A DNA stretch of 62,000 nucleotides from Cryptomeria japonica (taxonomy: Eukaryota > Streptophyta > Pinopsida > Cupressales > Cupressaceae), in assembly GCF_030272615.1 (NCBI RefSeq), contig NC_081410.1, forward strand, positions 144,578,349 through 144,640,348. Direction: 5' to 3'. Position 1 is the first letter of the stretch. Each line of letters starts with the position of its first letter. This document shows positions 56,096 through 62,000 of this stretch, one piece after another. Below the pieces are notes generated by a model. The model was given only the letters and a program-made list of their open reading frames with translations. It searched no databases and was not told the DNA's origin. A program made the position numbers and the translations under genes.

Positions 56096-57649
56096 TGTAG
56101 TATCCCTACCCTAACTAGATTCTAATCTCAGTTTGACCTTGGTTAGTTTACCATGTTATAATGTTATAGTCAGATGTTTTGATTTTTGTGCATACCTATT
56201 AGTGTGTTTTCGCATCAATTCTTATGTAAGTTTATTTGTTCTCCTGATTCATTTTATTAACCTTGGGCTAACACTTTTATTAAATATATATATGTATGCA
56301 TGTGTGACTCATGGTTGCAGGAGATTGCAGGTACAATATTGCATAGGTACGAGGTTCGTCTCCACTTGGATTTGTAGGTTTGAGTGTACGTCTTTGTTCT
56401 TTAGAGTTTGGATTAGGTGGTCGTAAGACACTCATTTTACCCTATTCATGCTCAAGTGAGCGTCGTCAATCATCTATTAGTTTCTCCTTTTGGTCGGGTA
56501 TGTAGGTCATCTATCTGGTTGGCTTTCTTGGGTTGCATGTTTTGCGTGTGGTAAATCAAGTATTTAATCCTTAGTGTTTAATGTTATTTAATGTGTGTTT
56601 TTGTATTAGTAATTAAGGGACTAAATTAAATAGGTCCCCTTTTTGTGCGATTAATCATTAATTAGAATTTCTCAATTCCTGTTTATTGCAAGTTCGATTA
56701 AATGGTTAATTTTAATTATGAATTTATTCAGTTTATGTTTTTTGAAAGGAAAGATTAAATTTATTTGAAATAGAAATAATTTAACCTCTTTGGTATTTTG
56801 GAAATAGAAAGGTTAATTTCAATTATCTAAGAAAATCAATTTTTATTAGAAAAGCAAGTTTAGTATATTTGATTTATTGAAAAGAATGATTTTTTTTGGA
56901 GTTTATTTAAAAGAAAATATTTTAAATTCAAAAAATGAATTTTGGTCAACAATCTTCCATTTAACCTAGGTTTTGGAAAATATTGGAGAGGATTATTTTA
57001 GAGAGTATTTTTGAAAAATATTTTTGGGGAATGAAAATTTGGGGGTTTTGGAGGAGAAGAAATTTCTTGAGCTTGCAGGTTGGGCTCTTCACCCAATCTT
57101 TCCCAGGATTGCTATATGAGGTAGGATTCTGGTTTATATCTTTGATTTCTTTGTTTATCAAAGTTTTTTTGTTTTTTTGGAAGAAGTCTGGTTGAGTTGT
57201 TGAAAAATCTCATTTATTTGGGGAAAATGAAAGAGTTGTAGTTTTATTTTTGAATTTAAATCCTCCTTGCTCCCTTTCTAAATCTCCAAATTGAATTTGG
57301 GTTGTTCTCATCAAACTTTTTTAAATCCCCATTGAATGTTCTCAGATTAAGTTTCATATTGGAAATTAGTTTGGAATTTGGCAGATCGGTTGAATAAATC
57401 TGTGAGGAATGATTCTTTATGCCCAAATATGGTTTTCTAGTTGAGAAAATTTGCCTATTCTGGGAGGTTATTCAACAAATTTTATCATTTTTAAAAACCA
57501 TGGGGTTGCTGGAAAAATGTTTTAAGTCTCGGTCTGAAACTATATTAAAATTTGAGGTTAGTTTATTTTAAAGAAGCTTATAAAAAAAATCAAATTTTAA
57601 TTGTTATGCATATTGGGCGTGGGGAGCTTTCACTCTACCCACAGCCCTA

Positions 57650-57866
57650 TGGAGTCCGTGGTTGTGGTTCCACGTTGTGGAAACCACAAACCATGGAGTC
57701 CACGTTCTGTGGCTCCACATCGTGGAGGCCACGGTTGTGGTTCCACACTGTGGAGACCATAGACCGTCATTCTCCACGACTGTGGAGACCACAGACCGTC
57801 GTTCTCCATGACTGTGGAGACCACAACCCGTGGAAACCACGACTGTGGTAACCACAGTGTAGGGGC
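57650..57866. repeat. GC-rich self-complementary repeat cluster
   Basis: Many overlapping copies of GTGG...CCAC units such as GTGGTTCCAC and CTGTGGAGACCACA. A 33-base tandem period is clear between about 57772 and 57838. Both strands can form numerous alternative hairpins. Open frames here are by-products of the repeat. Confidence 0.85.
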
Positions 57867-57889
57867 CACTATGTGGCGGTAAAAACATT

Positions 57890-58160
57890 AAACAAAAAAA
57901 AATTAAAGTAAGTTTTGTTTTTAAAAAAAATGCTTTTATTATTATTAATTTTTAATTAATATATATTTTATTAATAATATATTAATTTCTAATTACTAAT
58001 TTAATGTATATTATATTTATATATATTAATTGTAGTGATTTATAAATTAATGTATATTATTAATTAGTGTATATCTTTAAATATATATTAATTACTATTC
58101 AGTTACTAATTTATTAATTAAGGTATATATATAGAGATATATATACTAATTAATATCTTT
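57890..58160. repeat. AT-rich low-complexity stretch
   Basis: Almost only A and T, with repeated TTAATTA and ATATATA phrases, directly after the GC-rich palindromic cluster. Confidence 0.85.
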
Positions 58161-60371
58161 AGTTTGTATAATTGTTTTAATATATGCAAGGAAATTGTAT
58201 TTCATTAGGAAATGATTATCTAGTTTAAGTTTCCTTAAATGTATATTTCTATGTTCAAGAAAGTATGTCTTGGTTTCAAAAAGAAAATAAGTTTAGATAA
58301 ACTGTGTCGAGATAGAATGAAAATGATGTTTTTATTTTGAAAATAAATATCATATTCTTATGTGATTAATGAATAACTAATTTTATATCATTGAGTGTTC
58401 TACATACATTATTTTTATATTAATGTGATTTTGGTTGAAATCTCTAGATGAAGTGATTATATTTTTTTCTGATGCAAAATGAACTTTAGGGAATTAGTAA
58501 ACCATGAACGACATGTACCTAGACAAGGTAGACAAATTGCAATCAAACTTAGATCCATTAGAAAGCTGGATCGATTTCAATGTTTAAACAATATGGAAAA
58601 AGATTGTCATTTCCGATCTATGCCTATGCATGTTTAATTTTTTGTATTCACATTTGCTTTAAAAGGGCAAGTTCTTGATTGTGATTGTTGGGTACCTGCT
58701 TATGTCCTTAATCTCGAGTATTTACTATTTTCATGTGATGGTTTTGTACCCAGTCGTGTCCTTTATGCAGGTGTTGAATGTTGGTTTGTGGTTGACAATA
58801 ACTAGTCAGGTCTCTAGTTAGAGTATTGTTAGTCAGTGCACCTCGTATGAAGTCTTGTTTGACCAAGTGGGTATTCCTACCATTTTGAACTCCGTAATCT
58901 TGTCGTGGTGTATTTCTTGGTTTAGGAGTTCATTTGATTATGGTCTAGTGTCATATGGGAAAGTGGCTTTTGAGTGGGGGTCGCACCCAATGTGGTTGTT
59001 GGGTAACCCATCGAAAGTGTGTCTAAATAAGTGATAACCTAATAGCATATTAGAGAGTATAGTTATTGAAAACACTAAGATAATTGTGCCTCACGCATGG
59101 GATGAGTGCTAGTACAAACTCAACATGCGGTGAGAAGGCCTGAAATGGCAAACCATAAACCTTGTCTTCACGAAAGGATGTGTGGGTCCACATGGGACTT
59201 GGATGGTTCGAGGGTTCAGAATAGGTTACCAGGGTAACCCAGTAGATGGGACCGAACCTATGGAGACCTGCCATGGTAAGCATACCAAGTTATGTGATGA
59301 CACTTGTCCCTTATGTTCACTAGTGTGTTGTTGTGTTGTCTTTGATAGGAGCATTGTTGTGGAGTCGTCATGTTGTTTATGCCCTTGTGAGAACCCGATA
59401 TTCATGTTAGACCATGGGTTGCTTATGATGGGTTGCAAAGACTTAGTTTCATGGATGCTCCAGTTGCTCTTTGTATTTGCTTCCTATTATGTTCAGTTGG
59501 ATCATTTTCCTATTCAGGGATCATTCTATGTATTTATTTGACCGATGTGGTCGTATGTATTATTGGTTTATGTATGCCTTGATGGCGGGATGTAATGGTG
59601 TGAACCTTATGTATTCTTCACCCTTTTATTTTATCAAGAGGGGTCTTGCAATTGATCAGACCCAGAGATGTAGCCCACTAGGGGTGAACTCTGATATCAT
59701 TTCGGTGTTGTGTGATGTTTATGTTCTTATGTTTCTTTTTAATTTAGCTTGTATGGATGACATTATGTTAAAATGTATAATGTGGATTAAATGAAGTTAA
59801 TCTTAAATGCATGTATGTAGTCATCTTATTAAATGCAATAATTTGGATCATGAAAGAATATGGATTTGAATAATGGAATGTATTCAATTGTTGATAATGC
59901 AATTAAGTATGCATGGAAAGTATTCATTAGTTTATAATGAAATTAAAGTACGTTATGAAATTAGATGCATGACTTATGTTTTAATGAAAGTTTGAATGTA
60001 ATGTATGATTAAATTTTATTGGATGAACTTAATCATGTTATCTATATTTTTAACCTTAATGGATGAACTCATCATGTTATCTATAATTTTAATTTATCGA
60101 ACGGATTTACCCTTGTTCAAAGTATTATTATGTCATTAAATTAATCAACTTAATTGGATTAATTAGCGTGAGTTGAGCTAAGTGTTGAATTAAGTAATCG
60201 CGTTGGGAAACTCTTTAGGTGTTAGTTAAGTCTTCCGCTGTGTTATCTGAATTTATGATATCTCATTGTATCATTATGTTGTGTTTAATTTAAAAATAAT
60301 AATTATTTCCACTCTATTCTTGTGTTTTAGCTTTATCCCTTCAGGGTTTCCTGGCGGGGCATTACAAGTAT

Positions 60372-61355
60372 GATAAAAGGTGACGTTGATAGTGCAGATG
60401 TGTATGAAGTTGAGACAAAGGTCCTAGAAGGGGATAAAGATGTTAGAGGAAAGTTAAGTTGTCCCTTGGAAGGGCGAGAGAAAAGAGCAGCAGTTAGTTT
60501 GTGAGGAAGATGATGAACCTAAGGACAAAGAGGTTCTAAGAGTTGAGATAGAGGTGGATGAAGAGATCCTACAGATGATAGCAGGGAATCAAGTCTTGGA
60601 GGGCTTGAGTATGCAAAAGTGATTTTGATTGGGACAATGGAATGTCCTTTGGATGGGTTAAAGGGTATAATACAACAAAGTACCCCTATGATAGTGAATT
60701 GTGAGTCTAATGATGTAGCCTTGAAGTCAGATAGAGAGTTGGTATGCCAAGAGGAATGGCATAAGATGAGGAATGAGTTGGTAAAGGAAGTTGAGTTGGT
60801 TGATAAGATGATGATGGGCCATGAGAAGGCTAGTGAAAGTGTGAGATCTCTTAGTATGGAGGTGAAATATGTTGATGATAAGACTATGAGCTGTCTTTGG
60901 GTGGTAAGTCTGATTGTTTTGCAAATGTATGTTATTGTGACAGAGATTTAAAACTTGGTGAAGATGATGGATGATGGTAGAAGTCAGATGGTGGAAGAGG
61001 CATGCTATTGCTTCTTGATTTTGTTGATTTTGCAAATGAATAGGAAACCAAGAGTGAAGATGAAAGGGAAGAGCCAGAGAATCAAATGTTGTGGTATGTG
61101 TGAAGATTCAGGTTAGATAGAGGGCAGATGGGAGCAACCTAATCAGAGCATGAAGGAGAAGATTCAAGTAGAAAAAGAAGCAAGGAGGGGTACAAGAGAT
61201 AAAGCATGGATAAAACTTCAAGAGAAAGACAAGCAAAAACCCAAGGTGAAGATGAGAGCACTTCAAGGACAATATGGTGCATTTTTTTTGTTCATGTTTA
61301 TTTTGTAGGTACAACAATTCCAAGAGACTTGGAAACTTTTTGGAAGCAGGGAGTA
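60372..61355 (+). pseudogene. G-out internal ORF remnant, right of solo LTR, and 3' leader
   Basis: Begins with charged sequence (IKGDVDSADVYEVETKVLEG), then an open frame at 60619-60951 with IQQSTPMIVNCESNDVALKS and acidic/basic helices. From about 60960 it is purine-rich without coding. GGAAGCAGGGAGTA (61342-61355), directly before the 3' LTR, is the likely polypurine tract. No RT or integrase motif is present. Confidence 0.45.
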
Positions 61356-62000
61356 TGGTGTAGGAGCACCCAAGACAAGATTGGCCACCATGAGGCCATA
61401 ATGAAGATTTATGAGATAATTAAGTCTATGAGGTTAAAATGACCATTTTATATTTTAAAAATGGATAATAATGCCATTTGGAGTCATCAAACTTATGTAA
61501 TGAGTCATTTTGTAATAAGTTGTCAAAATTGCCATGTTGGGCAAATAATGTCAAAATGAGTAATGTAATGGGTTTCAATGGGTAGAATAGGTTTTTAATG
61601 AGAATTTTAAGTTTCATAAGGTCTTGTCTGACCATATTAATGTAATAAATTTTATTAGAAAGTGTCAAGATGCAAAAAGGTTAAAAACTTGTCTATTGAC
61701 AACTAAAAGTGTCAATTTGACAATAAATTAAAGTTGTAAACAGCCAAAAGTGGTTGTATGGGTGGTTAAGAGTTGGTTTTTGGTTTCCATGAAGGGAAGA
61801 GGTTTAAATATGTTTGTAATGATCCAAAATTAAGGGATTGAGGGTCAGATTGCTTGGCATTGTAAGAGTTTGGGGTTTGGCAATAAAATACAAGGTTTTC
61901 CTTGCAATTTTGGTCTAAAATCTGCACTTTATTGGTCTGAAACTCTTCTTCTTTGCTTAATTTTTTATTGTAAATGTAGAGGAGTTCTTGTAATATCATT
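61356..62000 (+). repeat. G-out 3' LTR (cut by window end)
   Basis: Aligns with 28410 onward, with about 20 differences plus a small indel near the window end (after about 61965). The first 645 bases only are present. Confidence 0.8.

Larger units (their letters stand above)
56096..60366. repeat. Apparent solo LTR, 4.27 kb
   Basis: Starts TGTAGTATCCCTACCC and ends GGCGGGGCATTACA; the ends are partly inverted (TGTA-TR-CCC), as in many plant LTRs. Flanked by AGTAT on both sides (56091-56095, 60367-60371). It interrupts the internal region of G-out. No gag or pol is seen and no second copy of either end lies inside, so a solo LTR is the simplest reading. Orientation is undecided. It includes a GC-rich palindromic block (57650-57866), a very AT-rich stretch (57890-58160) and otherwise unremarkable sequence. 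Confidence 0.7.
28410..62000 (+). mobile_element. G-out: outer LTR retroelement, heavily invaded
   Basis: Near-identical blocks starting TGGTG(C/T)AGGAGCACC at 28410 and 61356 are the two LTRs; the second runs off the window. The 5' LTR is split by Copia-1 at 29513/54602. A PBS-like site at 55180 precedes a gypsy-type protease remnant, and the rest of the internal region is split by a solo LTR (56096-60366). After removing insertions only about 1.9 kb of internal DNA remains, with no integrase or RT. It is thus a deletion derivative or non-autonomous element. The sequence before 28410 (ATTCC) is the expected left TSD; the right one is outside. Confidence 0.75.

Noticed and set aside
57552-57888. 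Overlapping open frames on both strands
   Set aside because: Produced by the GTGG/CCAC repeats; the peptides are low-complexity and differ by frame only.
59680-59710. PBS-like ATGATATCAGAGTTC on the minus strand inside the solo LTR
   Set aside because: No sequence next to it matches the LTR ends of 56096-60366, so a complete element with short LTRs is not supported.
61426-61668. 80-codon minus-strand frame, also at 28480-28722
   Set aside because: Same LTR in two copies; AT-rich with no recognisable domain.
1-62000. Host genes, tRNA or rRNA genes, CRISPR arrays, telomeric repeats
   Set aside because: None could be supported; every coherent coding segment has a transposon domain or lies within a transposon.

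Overview
The window looks like repeat-filled plant nuclear DNA. It is AT-rich and packed with Ty1/copia and Ty3/gypsy LTR retrotransposons, a Helitron replicase remnant and repeat debris. I found no intact host gene, tRNA, rRNA or CRISPR array. A large-genome plant, probably a gymnosperm, is an inference from the old, long, nested elements; nothing in the sequence proves it.

Layout. (1) 1-5908: the 5' part of a minus-strand copia-type element (E1). It has one LTR, an initiator-Met PBS, a coiled-coil Gag with four zinc knuckles and a long decayed accessory ORF; no pol lies in the window. (2) 6597-10194: a plus-strand Helitron RepHel pseudogene (DUF6570-like region, HUH Rep, PIF1-type helicase), cut off in the last helicase motifs. 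(3) 10209-12865: a candidate long LTR with a TATA box, then a PBS-like site and the start of a gag. (4) 12866-20689: LTR fragments, a family of ~200-bp hairpin repeats, a minus-strand gag fragment and a pyrimidine tract. (5) 20690-28409: a decayed Tat-like gypsy element with an extra RNase H before the RT and an antisense ORF region after integrase.

(6) 28410-62000+: a nested stack. The outer LTR element (G-out) has its 5' LTR split by minus-strand Copia-1 (29514-54596, TSD GTATC). Copia-1 pol is split by plus-strand Copia-2 (32278-50922, TSD TCAAT/TCAGT). Copia-2's 5' LTR is split nine bases from its start by an Athila-like gypsy element (32287-43324, TSD GGCAT). The G-out internal region also holds a 4.27-kb apparent solo LTR (56096-60366, TSD AGTAT). 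Removing the insertions in order restores LTR ends, TSDs and the Copia-1 pol frame, which supports the reconstruction.

The genes are parts of retroelement replication machinery (Gag shell, protease, integrase, RT, RNase H). Nearly all carry stops or frameshifts. The Athila-like element is the most complete and, by LTR similarity, the youngest. The least explained material is the accessory ORFs of E1 and the Athila-like element, the extra RNase H and antisense ORF of the Tat-like element, the hairpin repeats, and family-specific short motifs repeated within single elements.
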